Below the pieces are notes generated by a model that was given only the letters and a program-made list of their open reading frames with translations, had not been told where the DNA came from and did no database searches. A DNA stretch of 64,000 nucleotides from positions 1-64,000 of the forward strand of contig JAFGQI010000015.1 in the NCBI GenBank assembly GCA_016935755.1, written 5' to 3'. This stretch comes from Anaerolineales bacterium. Lineage in GTDB: Bacteria > Chloroflexota > Anaerolineae > Anaerolineales > UBA4823. Of the stretch, positions 51,030-59,986 are shown one piece after another (position 1 is the first letter of the stretch; every line of letters starts with the position of its first letter). Both the position numbers and the translations under genes were made by a program.

Positions 51030-51994
51030 ACAACATTGATATCGCTGATGTATCGTCTATCAGCCTGCAGGTCATCCGTGAGGTTGAAAGCGCGATAGTT
51101 GGAAAAACAGATATGATCCGCCGGGTGATGGCTGCCTGCCTGGCAGGGGGGCATATCCTGCTGGAAGATTACCCCGGGCTGGCAAAAACGTTGCTGGCAA
51201 AAAGCCTGGCAGCGGCCTTGGGGCTGGATTTCAAACGCATCCAGTTCACTCCTGATTTATTGCCGGGGGATATTACAGGCAGCTATTGGTTCGACCGGCA
51301 GCAAAATTGTTTTGAGCTGCGCAGGGGACCAATTTTTACCCACATTGTTCTGGCAGATGAGATCAATCGCGCCTCGCCCAAGACCCAATCGGCCCTGCTG
51401 GAAGCGATGCAGGAGCTTCAGGTGACTTTAGAGGGTGAGACGATGCGATTGCCAGAACCTTTTATCGTTATTGCCACCCAAAATCCCATTGAATATGAGG
51501 GCACTTTCCCGCTGCCGGAAGCGCAGTTGGATCGCTTCCTGGTAAAGCTGACCATTGGCTACCCCAGCCTGGAGGATGAGCAGGAAATCTTGCGCCGCCG
51601 GCGGGAGAGGAAACGCGATGATGTGCCTATCCAAAAGGTATGTGATGTCGAAACCCTGCTTGGGATGCAGCAGGCCATCGAGCAGGTGCATGTAGCAGCA
51701 GATGTTGAGCGCTATATCTCAAGCCTCGTGCATGCTACCCGCCAGGATCGGCGCGTGCTGGTTGGTTCCAGCCCGAGGGGTTCGCTGGCGCTGCTGAAAC
51801 TTGGGCGCGCCCAGGCTGCTCTGGAGGGGCGTGATTATGTCATACCTGATGATATCAAGATGTACTTTGTCCCGGCCCTGGCACATCGATTAATCTTGGA
51901 ACCAGATTACTGGATGAGACGGCAAGCCGTGGATGATATCCTGCGCCAGATCCTGGAGCAGGTGCCGGTCCCGGTGCTGCCAAAGGAAAAATAA
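51026..51994 (+). CDS. MoxR-family AAA+ ATPase
   Basis: The 322-residue AAA+ protein has the MoxR Walker A variant EDYPGLAKT, Walker B HIVLADEINRASPKTQ, sensor 1 IATQNPIEYEGTFPLPEAQL and the arginine-containing sensor 2 region SPRGSLALLK. MoxR ATPases act with VWA/DUF58 proteins in metal insertion or complex maturation. Here it lies between the DUF4350-position protein and a DUF58 protein with overlapping ends. Confidence 0.95.
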   Translation: MNNIDIADVSSISLQVIREVESAIVGKTDMIRRVMAACLAGGHILLEDYPGLAKTLLAKSLAAALGLDFKRIQFTPDLLPGDITGSYWFDRQQNCFELRRGPIFTHIVLADEINRASPKTQSALLEAMQELQVTLEGETMRLPEPFIVIATQNPIEYEGTFPLPEAQLDRFLVKLTIGYPSLEDEQEILRRRRERKRDDVPIQKVCDVETLLGMQQAIEQVHVAADVERYISSLVHATRQDRRVLVGSSPRGSLALLKLGRAQAALEGRDYVIPDDIKMYFVPALAHRLILEPDYWMRRQAVDDILRQILEQVPVPVLPKEK

Positions 51995-53280
51995 TGGGAA
52001 GGTTAGCGCTGGTTGGCGCTCTGGTCTACCTGTTAATTTTTTGGGGCCTGACAGCTTTTCAACCGGGCTTGTTAGTGCTGGCTATCCTCCTGGTGGTTTA
52101 CCTGGGGGCAGCAATCTTATTTCACCCTACTAATATTAACTTGAGGGTCGAGCGGACGATATCTCCAACGCGTGCCCACGTTCACACTCCTGTCACCGTT
52201 CACCTGGTGATAACCAATCTTGGCGCCAATCTGGCTGAAGTACATATACAGGATGTCATCCCCGCTCGCTTACAGCCGCTGGAGGGCGCTTCTGACCTGT
52301 TGACCGAGCTGAAAGCTGGCCAGACGATAGATATGACCTATACCTTGAGCGGGGAGCGTGGAATTTTCGAGTTTACTGCACTACGGATCGTAATAAATGA
52401 CCGGTTGAGCCTGTTCCAACGAACGATTCTCGCACCGGCTGCCGGGCAGCTTTTCTTGCTGCCTAATGTCCCGCCTCTCAAGCGGGTGGCGATCCGTCCG
52501 AGACAGACCCGCGTGTATGCAGGCAGCATCCCGTCTCGGCAGGGTGGTCCAGGGGTGGATTTTTACGGTGTGCGTGAGTTCCAGCCAGGAGACTCGTTGA
52601 ACCAGGTCAACTGGCGGCTGAGCGCCCGCTATCCAGGATCACTCTTCAGCAATGCTTATGAACACGAGCGTGTTGCCAATGTCTGGATCATCTTAGATGC
52701 ACGAAAGCGCAGCGATATCCAGGTTAATGGCGAGGCGCTTTTTGAACACGCCGTGATGGCAGCCGCCAGCCTGGGCCAGGCCTTGCTGCAGGATGGTAAC
52801 CGGGTGGGGTTATTGGTGTATGGGAGTTACCTGGATCGCACTTTTCCCGGTTATGGTTATGTTCAAAATGAGCGGATACTGCGCGCCCTGGCACGCGCAC
52901 AGCCTGGGGAGAGCATGGTGTTCGACCAATTGGAAAATCTACCTACCCGGCTCTTCCCGCTGCATTCACAGTTGATTGTGATCAGCCCACTGCACAGCGA
53001 TGATTTGCATCATCTTGTCCGTTTGCGGGCGCGTGGATATGCTCTGATAACCATCAGCCCTGATCCGATAACCTTTGAGCTAGCCTCTCAGCAGACAGAC
53101 CCATACAGAATGCTAGCCGCGCGCCTGACAAGCCTGGAACGCCAACTGCTCAAAGCGCGCTTGCTGCAAGCGGGAGTGCAGGTGTATGACTGGGATGTCA
53201 GCATACCCTTCCACCAGGCATTGAATCATCTGCTCAGCCGAGCAATGCCTGGTTATGTTGGACAAAGAGGCCGATCATGA
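51994..53280 (+). CDS. DUF58 domain protein
   Basis: The 428-residue protein has two N-terminal membrane helices (about 5-45), a beta-rich region, and the DUF58 core with the hallmark FYGVREFQPGDSLNQVNW and ERVANVWIILDARKRSD (VWA-like, MIDAS-type Asp). It shares one base with the MoxR stop. The known partnership is that MoxR ATPase acts on the DUF58/VWA protein. The target process here is not shown by the sequence. Confidence 0.92.
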   Translation: MGRLALVGALVYLLIFWGLTAFQPGLLVLAILLVVYLGAAILFHPTNINLRVERTISPTRAHVHTPVTVHLVITNLGANLAEVHIQDVIPARLQPLEGASDLLTELKAGQTIDMTYTLSGERGIFEFTALRIVINDRLSLFQRTILAPAAGQLFLLPNVPPLKRVAIRPRQTRVYAGSIPSRQGGPGVDFYGVREFQPGDSLNQVNWRLSARYPGSLFSNAYEHERVANVWIILDARKRSDIQVNGEALFEHAVMAAASLGQALLQDGNRVGLLVYGSYLDRTFPGYGYVQNERILRALARAQPGESMVFDQLENLPTRLFPLHSQLIVISPLHSDDLHHLVRLRARGYALITISPDPITFELASQQTDPYRMLAARLTSLERQLLKARLLQAGVQVYDWDVSIPFHQALNHLLSRAMPGYVGQRGRS

Positions 53281-53771
53281 TCAGGGCTTATCTTCCCGGC
53301 GCGACCTACCTGGCAGCGAGCGGGGTATTTTTCATCCTGGGATTCAGCAGGGCAGGCTTTTGGCCATTTTCTCTGGCAATTGCTGCCTTGGGACTCCTTT
53401 GGGCAGGCAGCCTGTGGAAGCATTGGGTTTCTCCGATATTTCTGCTGGCGGGGGTTGGGCTGGCGGTGGGCGGCGTGTGGCTGGGCGCGTCCATCCTATG
53501 GATCGTGTTTGGTCTGGCGGCGGCTGTCGCTGCCTGGGATTTGCTGGAGTTTAGCTGGCGTCTGAGGGCAGCCCAGAAAGTTGAGCATCTGGATCGATTG
53601 ATGATCCGCCATCTAATCCACCTGAGCTGGGTGATGCTTGCTGGCACAAGCCTGGCGCTTGCCAGCTGGTTGGTGAAGCTTAATCTCGATTATCCTGTGC
53701 TGCTCTTCTTGAGCGGATTGGTTGTGGTGGGTCTTGCAGCTACCCTGCGAATGAATCATCGCCAGAACTAA
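53277..53771 (+). CDS. Small membrane protein closing the MoxR operon
   Basis: The 164-residue protein has five or six hydrophobic segments and a short cytoplasmic loop (EFSWRLRAAQKVEHLDRL). It overlaps the DUF58 gene by 4 bases. No family is recognised. Confidence 0.7.
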   Translation: MIRAYLPGATYLAASGVFFILGFSRAGFWPFSLAIAALGLLWAGSLWKHWVSPIFLLAGVGLAVGGVWLGASILWIVFGLAAAVAAWDLLEFSWRLRAAQKVEHLDRLMIRHLIHLSWVMLAGTSLALASWLVKLNLDYPVLLFLSGLVVVGLAATLRMNHRQN

Positions 53772-53795
53772 TCATGTCTCACATGTTCCGTCTTT

Positions 53796-54443
53796 TTATC
53801 CCGACCTGCTTCCCAAGAGACGAAAAACGCATTGTGGCACACCTTGTGCGTCGCGCTCCAACCGAGAGGTTTGTTTGACGGCTGTCCCAGTTAGATATTC
53901 CAATAAGTAACTGTCCAACAGGCAAAGCTCGGGGTGGTCGGCCAGGATAGCTGCATAAGGGCAGTGACCAAAGATCACATGGGGAGCATCGCGGTGGGCT
54001 TCCCAGCGCGGCTGGTAGTGCATCTCATTCAAACGTTGGATAGCGGCGTTCAATCGTTGGGTCAGGTGCCCAGCGCCTGCAGGGATTATCTGGCGGCTGG
54101 TATGAGAATTGGATCCTTGGGCCATATGCCGGGCAAGCCGCTCTAACATGCTTTGGTATTCCTCGCCCGTTAACGATGAGCCCAACTCGGTTAGCAGGGC
54201 GCTTGCAAGCCGATCGAGGTTGTGTCCTAAGACCGACTCAGAGATGCTATAAACCAGAGACGGACGTCCTTGCCCCAGCAGCTGGCGTTTCCCAATGATA
54301 TCTACCAATCCCTGGGATCTTAAAATGCCCAGGTGGCGGCGTGCATTCGCTTCGGTCATCTGCAAAGCCAAACTGATCTCAGTGGCAGTGGCAGCCCGGT
54401 GAGCACGGATAAACTCCCAAATTTGTTGGCGCACGGTTTTCAT
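53796..54443 (-). CDS. SufR-like winged-helix regulator with Fe-S-type cysteines
   Basis: The 215-residue protein has an N-terminal winged helix (ATATEISLALQMTEANARRH, then GLVDII) and a C-terminal domain in which Cys161 and Cys174 are spaced CX12C (GHCPYAAILADHPELC), with Cys205 near the end. The CX12C spacing and overall plan match SufR, the [4Fe-4S]-sensing repressor of Fe-S assembly genes; one of SufR's four cysteines is missing. It diverges from iscX-nuoB-nuoCD-nuoI across a region with an 18-bp palindrome, so it probably controls these genes and itself. Confidence 0.82.
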   Translation of the reverse strand: MKTVRQQIWEFIRAHRAATATEISLALQMTEANARRHLGILRSQGLVDIIGKRQLLGQGRPSLVYSISESVLGHNLDRLASALLTELGSSLTGEEYQSMLERLARHMAQGSNSHTSRQIIPAGAGHLTQRLNAAIQRLNEMHYQPRWEAHRDAPHVIFGHCPYAAILADHPELCLLDSYLLEYLTGTAVKQTSRLERDAQGVPQCVFRLLGSRSG

Positions 54444-54472
54444 AGGGTGATTATACCTTTATATGGTAATTT

Positions 54473-54490
54473 CGCAAATATATATTTGCG
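54473..54490. promoter_or_regulatory. 18-bp perfect palindrome, candidate operator of the SufR-like regulator
   Basis: CGCAAATATATATTTGCG is a perfect inverted repeat located 29 bases upstream of the regulator's start and 10 bases upstream of the -35 of the iscX promoter, as expected for a shared operator in a divergent pair. Confidence 0.7.
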
Positions 54491-54500
54491 TTACTAGACG

Positions 54501-54528
54501 TTGACCTTTTCTTGAAAGAGAGTATAAT
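54501..54528 (+). promoter_or_regulatory. Promoter of iscX-nuo genes, probably leaderless
   Basis: TTGACC (54501-54506) and TATAAT (54523-54528) with a 16-base spacer. The start of transcription would be near 54535, only about 3 bases before the iscX ATG at 54538, and no Shine-Dalgarno is present, so the mRNA is likely leaderless. Confidence 0.75.
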
Positions 54529-54537
54529 TACGCCTGT

Positions 54538-54741
54538 ATGTTGACCTGGGAAGATTCATATGCTATAGCCCTGGCGTTGCGTCAAGAGCATCCGCACATC
54601 AGGTTAGAAGAAGTCTCCTTAGGGATGGTCTATCGTTGGACGCTTGAACTGGCTGAGTTCTACGATGACCTTAATCTGGCCAATGAAGCAATTCTGGAAT
54701 CCATTTATCAGGAATGGTTTGAGGAGGTTAATCCCGTATGA
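54538..54741 (+). CDS. iscX: IscX/YfhJ-family Fe-S assembly accessory protein
   Basis: The 67-residue protein matches IscX along its length: [19 protein letters not shown], then a [20 protein letters not shown] end with the acidic patch that contacts IscS and iron. IscX modulates cysteine desulfurase. It is usually found in isc operons; here it heads a complex I gene set and overlaps nuoB by 4 bases. No iscS/iscU is in the window. Confidence 0.93.
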   Translation: MLTWEDSYAIALALRQEHPHIRLEEVSLGMVYRWTLELAEFYDDLNLANEAILESIYQEWFEEVNPV

Positions 54742-55415
54742 GTGACATGAGGCGAGATAATATCAACAACACCAGGTATGATATTCCTCCTGAGCTAGAG
54801 GGGCAGGTGGCGATAACCACCCTGGATAAGATCTACAACTGGGGGCGCAGGTCATCCTTGTGGCCGATTATGTTTGGCCTGGCCTGCTGTGCAATTGAGA
54901 TGATCTGTACAGCTGCCAGCCGCTATGATTTTGCTCGCTTTGGCATGGAAATTATGCGTCCCAGCCCGAGACAGAGCGATTTGATGATTGTAGCTGGAAC
55001 GGTGACCAAGAAGATGGTCCCGCAGATTGTGCGTCTGTACAACCAGATGCCAGAACCGAAATACGTAGTGGCAATGGGCGCCTGTGCTTCAGGGGGTGGG
55101 CCCTTCAAGGAGGGATATAATGTTGTCTCTGGGATCGATAATTACATCCCAGTGGATGTGTATATCCCAGGCTGCCCTCCCACACCGCAGGCGCTGATCC
55201 ATGGTTTGATCACACTGCAGAGATTGATCGATACTCAGTCCATCAAGCGTGTGCGCTGGTATGGCAAGGATCCGATCCCGGAAATTCCAGTGCCAGTGCT
55301 TGGCCCAGACCTCATGGATCCTCGTCAGTATGAACTGATGCGTGAGGTGGCTGCCCGGCGCAAAGCCGAGCTGGAAGCTGCTGAAGCTGTGAGCGCGGGA
55401 AGCGTGGAAGCCTGA
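54738..55415 (+). CDS. nuoB: NADH dehydrogenase-like subunit NuoB
   Basis: The 225-residue protein has the N2-cluster ligands in the usual pattern: tandem Cys50-Cys51 ([10 protein letters not shown]), Cys116 ([10 protein letters not shown]) and Cys146 ([10 protein letters not shown]). In complex I it carries the last cluster before quinone. The C-terminal 60 residues form a longer, Ala/Glu-rich tail than usual. It is followed by nuoCD and nuoI, but no nuoA precedes it. Confidence 0.96.
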   Translation: MSDMRRDNINNTRYDIPPELEGQVAITTLDKIYNWGRRSSLWPIMFGLACCAIEMICTAASRYDFARFGMEIMRPSPRQSDLMIVAGTVTKKMVPQIVRLYNQMPEPKYVVAMGACASGGGPFKEGYNVVSGIDNYIPVDVYIPGCPPTPQALIHGLITLQRLIDTQSIKRVRWYGKDPIPEIPVPVLGPDLMDPRQYELMREVAARRKAELEAAEAVSAGSVEA

Positions 55416-55427
55416 GGGAGTTGAGAC

Positions 55428-57185
55428 ATGACTGAAAAAATTGCATCGCCTCTGGAAGAAATGCGACAAGACGAGCTGGTTGCTCGCTTCCCGGAGTATA
55501 TTACGGCTGATCCCCGTAAAGGCTATTCAGGCTATCTGGTTAAAGCGGAAAAATTGGTTGAGGTTGCCACTTCCATCCGCGATGACCTGGGTTATGATCT
55601 TCTGTCTTCCGTTACCGGGGTGGATTATCTGCCGGATGGTTTGATGGAAGTGGTCTATCACGCTTTGCGAACTACCGGGGGATCGCCTCTTGTATTCAAA
55701 GTCCAGGTGCCTCGGGATGATCCGGTCCTGCCTTCCCTGGTATCCGTTTACCCTGGGGCTGATCTACAGGAACGCGAAGCCTGGGATTTGCTGGGCATCC
55801 GGTTCGAAGGTCACCCAGATTTACGGCGCATCCTGATGTGGGAGGGCTTTGCCGGATTCCCCTTGCGCAAGGATTGGCGGGAAGTGTATTTTGAGGAGGA
55901 AAGCAAACCCTTTAAGAGCCGCTGGCCGGATGGACATGTGCGCCGGGCAGAAGATCAGAATCCATTTGGCAAGAACATTGATTTTTCCGTTGATTTTGAC
56001 CCGGACGGTTGGACTGCGGAGAAAGACAGTCTGCTCTATGCCAGCCTGGCTCGATCTAATCGCCCAGATGGCTCTTCGTTGATAAAAACCGACACGGTTG
56101 TCGTAAATTTGGGGCCTCAACATCCTTCCACACATGGTGTATTTCGCGTAGTGGTGGCAATGGATGGAGAGACGATTGTCGGGTTAAAACCGGTGATGGG
56201 TTATCTGCACCGCAATCACGAGAAAATTGGCGAACGCAATACTTTTTTGCAGAATATGCCCTTCACGGATCGCCTGGATTACCTTTCTTCGATGAGCAAT
56301 AACTTTGGCTATGCCCTGGCGGTGGAGAAATTGATGGGCGTGCGCCCTCCCGAGCGCGCCGAGTACTTGCGCGTGATCATGGTGGAATTAACCCGGATCA
56401 GCAACCACCTGATGGCCATTGGCGCTTTGTTGAACGACCTGGGGGCGTACTTTACCCCGATGCTATATGCTCTTGAGGAGCGCGAACTAATCCTGGATAT
56501 CTTCGAAGCTACGGCGGGTTCGCGCATGATGTGCAACTACTTCCGCTTTGGTGGGGTGGCGCGCGATTTACCTGACGGGATTTTAGACAAAATCCGCAAA
56601 TTGGCTGGCGACCGCCTGCCGCGCCGGATCGATGAAATTGATCTGTTCCTGACGAATAACGAAATCGTCCGTTCTCGAGCGCAGGGCGTGGGCGTGCTGA
56701 CTTCCGAGCAGGCGATTGCTTACTCCGCCACCGGCCCGCTGCTGCGTGCTTCAGGCGTTCCTTATGATATCCGCCGCGCCGACCCTTATGGAATCTACGA
56801 TCGCTTTGATTTTGATGTGGCAGTGCGCTATCATGGCGACATTTATGATCGTTATATGATCCGCATCGATGAGATGCGGCAGAGCTGCCGGATCATTCAG
56901 CAAGCTGCGCGCGATATCCCTGAGGGTCCGATTCAGGAGGGAAAACCACAATATCAAGTACGTGTTCCTGCTGGTGAGTCGTATGGCCGTGTAGAAGGGC
57001 CCAAGGGTGAGCTGGGTTACTATATCATATCGAATGGAAAGCCTAATCCCTGGCGCTATCATGTACGCGCCCCTTCTTTTATCAACCTGACTCCGCTGGA
57101 AACGATGTGCGTGGGTAATAAAGTAGCGGATGTGGTAGGGATACTCGGCTCGATTGATATCGTTCTGGGTGAAACAGATCGCTGA
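55428..57185 (+). CDS. nuoCD: Fused NuoCD subunit
   Basis: The 585-residue protein joins NuoC (about 1-190, ERREAWDLLGI-like ligation region with DLLGIRFEGHPDLRRILM) to NuoD (about 215-585). NuoD motifs are intact: GPQHPSTHGVFR (His at the quinone site), DRLDYLSSMSNN (Tyr), and the end SIDIVLGETDR. This is the 49-kDa subunit, homologous to hydrogenase large subunits but lacking the Ni-binding cysteines. Fusion of C and D is known from Enterobacteria and others. No membrane subunit genes are near. Confidence 0.95.
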   Translation: MTEKIASPLEEMRQDELVARFPEYITADPRKGYSGYLVKAEKLVEVATSIRDDLGYDLLSSVTGVDYLPDGLMEVVYHALRTTGGSPLVFKVQVPRDDPVLPSLVSVYPGADLQEREAWDLLGIRFEGHPDLRRILMWEGFAGFPLRKDWREVYFEEESKPFKSRWPDGHVRRAEDQNPFGKNIDFSVDFDPDGWTAEKDSLLYASLARSNRPDGSSLIKTDTVVVNLGPQHPSTHGVFRVVVAMDGETIVGLKPVMGYLHRNHEKIGERNTFLQNMPFTDRLDYLSSMSNNFGYALAVEKLMGVRPPERAEYLRVIMVELTRISNHLMAIGALLNDLGAYFTPMLYALEERELILDIFEATAGSRMMCNYFRFGGVARDLPDGILDKIRKLAGDRLPRRIDEIDLFLTNNEIVRSRAQGVGVLTSEQAIAYSATGPLLRASGVPYDIRRADPYGIYDRFDFDVAVRYHGDIYDRYMIRIDEMRQSCRIIQQAARDIPEGPIQEGKPQYQVRVPAGESYGRVEGPKGELGYYIISNGKPNPWRYHVRAPSFINLTPLETMCVGNKVADVVGILGSIDIVLGETDR

Positions 57186-57218
57186 GCGAGACGCCAGCAA
57201 AGGAGACGGAGCTGACCT

Positions 57219-57821
57219 ATGGACGGATGGGGTATTCTTAAAGGGCTGGGTGTCACCCTGAAACGATTTGTTGACACTTATCTCGATGATATTCGCTGGT
57301 TGGGAAAGCGCTACTACACACGTGAGGGCCTGGCTAACCGCAGCAGCTATGAGGGAAGCGGTATTTTCACGATCCAATATCCGGAGGAGAAACTGCCTAC
57401 ACCGGAAGAATTCCGTTTTACACCCTTCCTGGTTTATGATGTTGGAGAGAACGGAGAAAGAAAGGATCGCTGCACTTCGTGCGGTATTTGCGCTAAAGTC
57501 TGCCCACCGCAATGTATTTGGATTGTCCGCACTAATGATCCAATCACTGGACGCCCGATTCCAGAGCCAGCGGAATTTTATATTGATGTGGATATTTGTA
57601 TGAATTGTGGTCTCTGCGCCGAATATTGCCCGTTTGACGCAATAAAAATGGATCACGATTATGAGTTATCGGTGTATGATCGTCAGTCTAAAAATATATA
57701 TAATAAAGAAAGGCTATCCAGGCCGGTTTCGTATTATGCCAGCATCCGGCCGGTAAATTACGCCCGTGAAGAGGCGGCCCGCGCCGAAGCCGCTGCGGCA
57801 AAGGCTGCCAAGAAAGGTTAG
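57219..57821 (+). CDS. nuoI: NuoI-like 2[4Fe-4S] ferredoxin subunit
   Basis: The 200-residue protein has two classical [4Fe-4S] motifs: Cys85, 88, 91, 95 (CTSCGICAKVC) and Cys127, 130, 133, 137 (CMNCGLCAEYC). The N-terminal amphipathic helix (ILKGLGVTLKRFVDTYL) fits NuoI. A basic, Ala-rich tail (EEAARAEAAAAKAAKKG) ends the protein. It passes electrons to NuoB. Gap to nuoCD is 33 bases with AAAGGAG near the start region. Confidence 0.94.
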   Translation: MDGWGILKGLGVTLKRFVDTYLDDIRWLGKRYYTREGLANRSSYEGSGIFTIQYPEEKLPTPEEFRFTPFLVYDVGENGERKDRCTSCGICAKVCPPQCIWIVRTNDPITGRPIPEPAEFYIDVDICMNCGLCAEYCPFDAIKMDHDYELSVYDRQSKNIYNKERLSRPVSYYASIRPVNYAREEAARAEAAAAKAAKKG

Positions 57822-57845
57822 CCTAATAATTTTTGAAAGGGAACC

Positions 57846-58934
57846 ATGAATAAGCAAGTTAAGATTACCTCTGAAGCAGTACTTGATGCACTAAGTAAGG
57901 TGCAGGAACCCGAACTGCATAAGGATCTGGTTACGTTGAACATGATCCGCGATCTAAAGATTGATGGAGATCGGGTTAGTTTTACGATTGTTTTAACCAC
58001 TCCCGCCTGCCCTATGCGCGGCAAGATCGAGCAGAATGCTCGCCAGGCTGTGGAAAGCATCCCGGGGGTGGGCGCCGTTGAGGTCAAGATGGATGCCAAT
58101 GTGCCCAGCGATGGCCGGGCACGTGGATTGCTCCAACTGCCGATTCGCAATGCGATTGCAGTTGCCTCGGGCAAAGGCGGGGTTGGCAAGAGCACTGTGG
58201 CAGTGAACATTGCCGTTGTGCTTGCCCAGTATGGCGCCAGGGTAGGATTGCTGGACGCTGATATTTATGGCCCCAATATCCCAACCATGATGGGCGTTCA
58301 GCAGTTGCCGCCTGCTCATGATGATAAGTTGGCGCCAGCTGAATCGTACGGCGTCAAGATCATGTCCATTGGCTTCCTGGTCAAACCTGACCAACCCCTA
58401 ATCTGGCGCGGGCCTATGCTTCATTCCGCTATCCGGCAGTTCTTGACCGATGTTGCCTGGGGCGAGTTGGATTACCTGATCGTAGATTTGCCCCCTGGCA
58501 CTGGTGATGCAGCTCTGAGTCTGGCGCAATCCTTACCACTCAGCGGCGGCATAATCGTCACCCTGCCTCAGCAGGTTTCGCTGGATGATGCCCGCCGAGG
58601 CCTGGAGATGTTCCGCCAGTTGGATGTGCCATTATTTGGTGTGGTGGAAAACATGAGCTACCTGGATCTGCCGGATGGCACCCGTATGGATGTGTTTGGT
58701 TCTGGTGGTGGTGAGCGCCTGGCACGAGAATCAGGCGTACCATATATTGGAGCGATACCGATCGATCCAACTGTTCGCCAGGGCGGCGATCAGGGTAAGC
58801 CGGTGGTTATCACCCATCCAGATTCGCCAGTGTCCCAGGCATTGAAGCATATTGCTGAGGATATTGCTGCTAAGATCAGCGTCGCGGCTGTCCAGCAGAA
58901 TGATAATATTATCCCGATTACTATGGTCGACTGA
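57846..58934 (+). CDS. mrp: Mrp/ApbC-type P-loop Fe-S carrier ATPase
   Basis: The 362-residue protein has an N-terminal DUF59/MIP18 domain (about 1-90) with one Cys (TPACPMRGK) and a ParA-like P-loop domain with the deviant Walker [11 protein letters not shown]. The CxxC pair that holds a bridging cluster in ApbC is missing: the region after VENMSYLDL reads PDGTRMD. It could still act as in SalA-like members without CxxC. Position after nuoI fits Fe-S delivery. Confidence 0.92.
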   Translation: MNKQVKITSEAVLDALSKVQEPELHKDLVTLNMIRDLKIDGDRVSFTIVLTTPACPMRGKIEQNARQAVESIPGVGAVEVKMDANVPSDGRARGLLQLPIRNAIAVASGKGGVGKSTVAVNIAVVLAQYGARVGLLDADIYGPNIPTMMGVQQLPPAHDDKLAPAESYGVKIMSIGFLVKPDQPLIWRGPMLHSAIRQFLTDVAWGELDYLIVDLPPGTGDAALSLAQSLPLSGGIIVTLPQQVSLDDARRGLEMFRQLDVPLFGVVENMSYLDLPDGTRMDVFGSGGGERLARESGVPYIGAIPIDPTVRQGGDQGKPVVITHPDSPVSQALKHIAEDIAAKISVAAVQQNDNIIPITMVD

Positions 58935-58937
58935 TAG

Positions 58938-58978
58938 ATAACAGGGTGAGGCCTGGTACAGATCTTACCCTGTTATCC
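58938..58978. repeat. 11-bp inverted repeat between mrp and the PSP1 gene
   Basis: GATAACAGGGT (58938-58948) and ACCCTGTTATC (58968-58978) with a 19-base loop that can extend the stem by three more pairs. No T-run follows. It may be an attenuating hairpin or RNA-processing site. Confidence 0.55.
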
Positions 58979-58991
58979 CTGGAATGAGTTA

Positions 58992-59984
58992 ATGGAACCT
59001 TTTATTGTTGGAATTCGTTTTCAAAAAACTGGTAAGATTTACCATTTTGATGCCAGCGCGTGCAAGAATATCCAGATTGGAGATTTTGCTGTTGTAGAAA
59101 CCAGCCGTGGGCGCCAGTTGGGTGAGGTGATCCAGTTCATCCAAAATCCATCTCCTCCCCCGGAGGGATCCTGGAAAGCGATCAATCGGAAAGCCACTGC
59201 GCGTGACCTGGTATTGCGCCAGCTTTGGCAGAAGAAAGAATTGGAGGCAATGATCAACTGCCGCTCCAAGGTGGCAGAATCTGGCCTGCAGGGAGTAAAA
59301 ATCGTCGCAGCCGAATTCACATTCGACGGAGCTCGCCTTTCTATTCTTTACAGCACCGAAACAGAGGGCAGTAAGATTGATCTGCGCAACCTGCGAAATG
59401 CCATGCAGCGGCTGTATCCACGCTCCAATGTCGAGATGCGCCAGATCGGACCGCGCGATGTAGCCAAATTACTGGGGGGAATGGGCGCATGCGGCCTGGA
59501 AAATCGCTGCTGCTCGATGTTCCTGAGTGATTTTAGCCCGATCTCGATCAAGATGGCGAAGGAGCAGGGCATTTCCCTGACCCCCTCAGAAATTACGGGC
59601 ATGTGTGGCCGGCTGCGCTGCTGTTTGGTGTACGAATACGAACACTATGTGCAGGCGCGCAATACCCTTCCCAAACGCAATAAGCGGGTGATTACACCGC
59701 AGGGGGAAGGGAAGATCATAGATGTCTATCCACTAAAGCAAGCTGTGATGGTTGAGTTCGACAATGGGCAGCATAAAGAATATCCTGCTGAGGATCTGCA
59801 GCCCTGGGATGAGGTGGAAGCCCTGCGGAGAAAGGCTGAACAACCATGTGCGCAGTGCGATGATGGAGAGGACGAGTATGGTCAACCTGATCCACCTGCC
59901 AGCTCTGAGAGCGTTCCTCCAATCAGGAGAGCCCCCAACCCATCTGCCGGGAGATATCCACCGAGAAAGAAGAAGAAGAAATAA
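58992..59984 (+). CDS. PSP1/RicT-family protein
   Basis: The 330-residue protein has the PSP1 core (about 1-275): IGDFAVVETSRGRQLGEV, and the Cys sets GACGLENRCCS and MCGRLRCCLVYE. In B. subtilis RicT (YaaT) such cysteines help hold [4Fe-4S] clusters in the RicAFT complex that affects mRNA maturation by RNase Y. The C-terminal tail is acidic, then Pro-rich, ending in a run of Lys. RicA and RicF partners are not in the window. Confidence 0.9.
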   Translation: MEPFIVGIRFQKTGKIYHFDASACKNIQIGDFAVVETSRGRQLGEVIQFIQNPSPPPEGSWKAINRKATARDLVLRQLWQKKELEAMINCRSKVAESGLQGVKIVAAEFTFDGARLSILYSTETEGSKIDLRNLRNAMQRLYPRSNVEMRQIGPRDVAKLLGGMGACGLENRCCSMFLSDFSPISIKMAKEQGISLTPSEITGMCGRLRCCLVYEYEHYVQARNTLPKRNKRVITPQGEGKIIDVYPLKQAVMVEFDNGQHKEYPAEDLQPWDEVEALRRKAEQPCAQCDDGEDEYGQPDPPASSESVPPIRRAPNPSAGRYPPRKKKKK

Positions 59985-59986
59985 GT

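Noticed and set aside
56751-57656. A 301-residue minus-strand frame across nuoCD and nuoI.
   Set aside because: It runs against two clearly conserved genes and has no recognisable domain.
58966-58983. Sequence matching the I-SceI homing-endonuclease site at 16 of 18 bases.
   Set aside because: The match is half of an inverted repeat between mrp and the PSP1 gene; no intron or endonuclease gene is near, so it is taken as coincidence.
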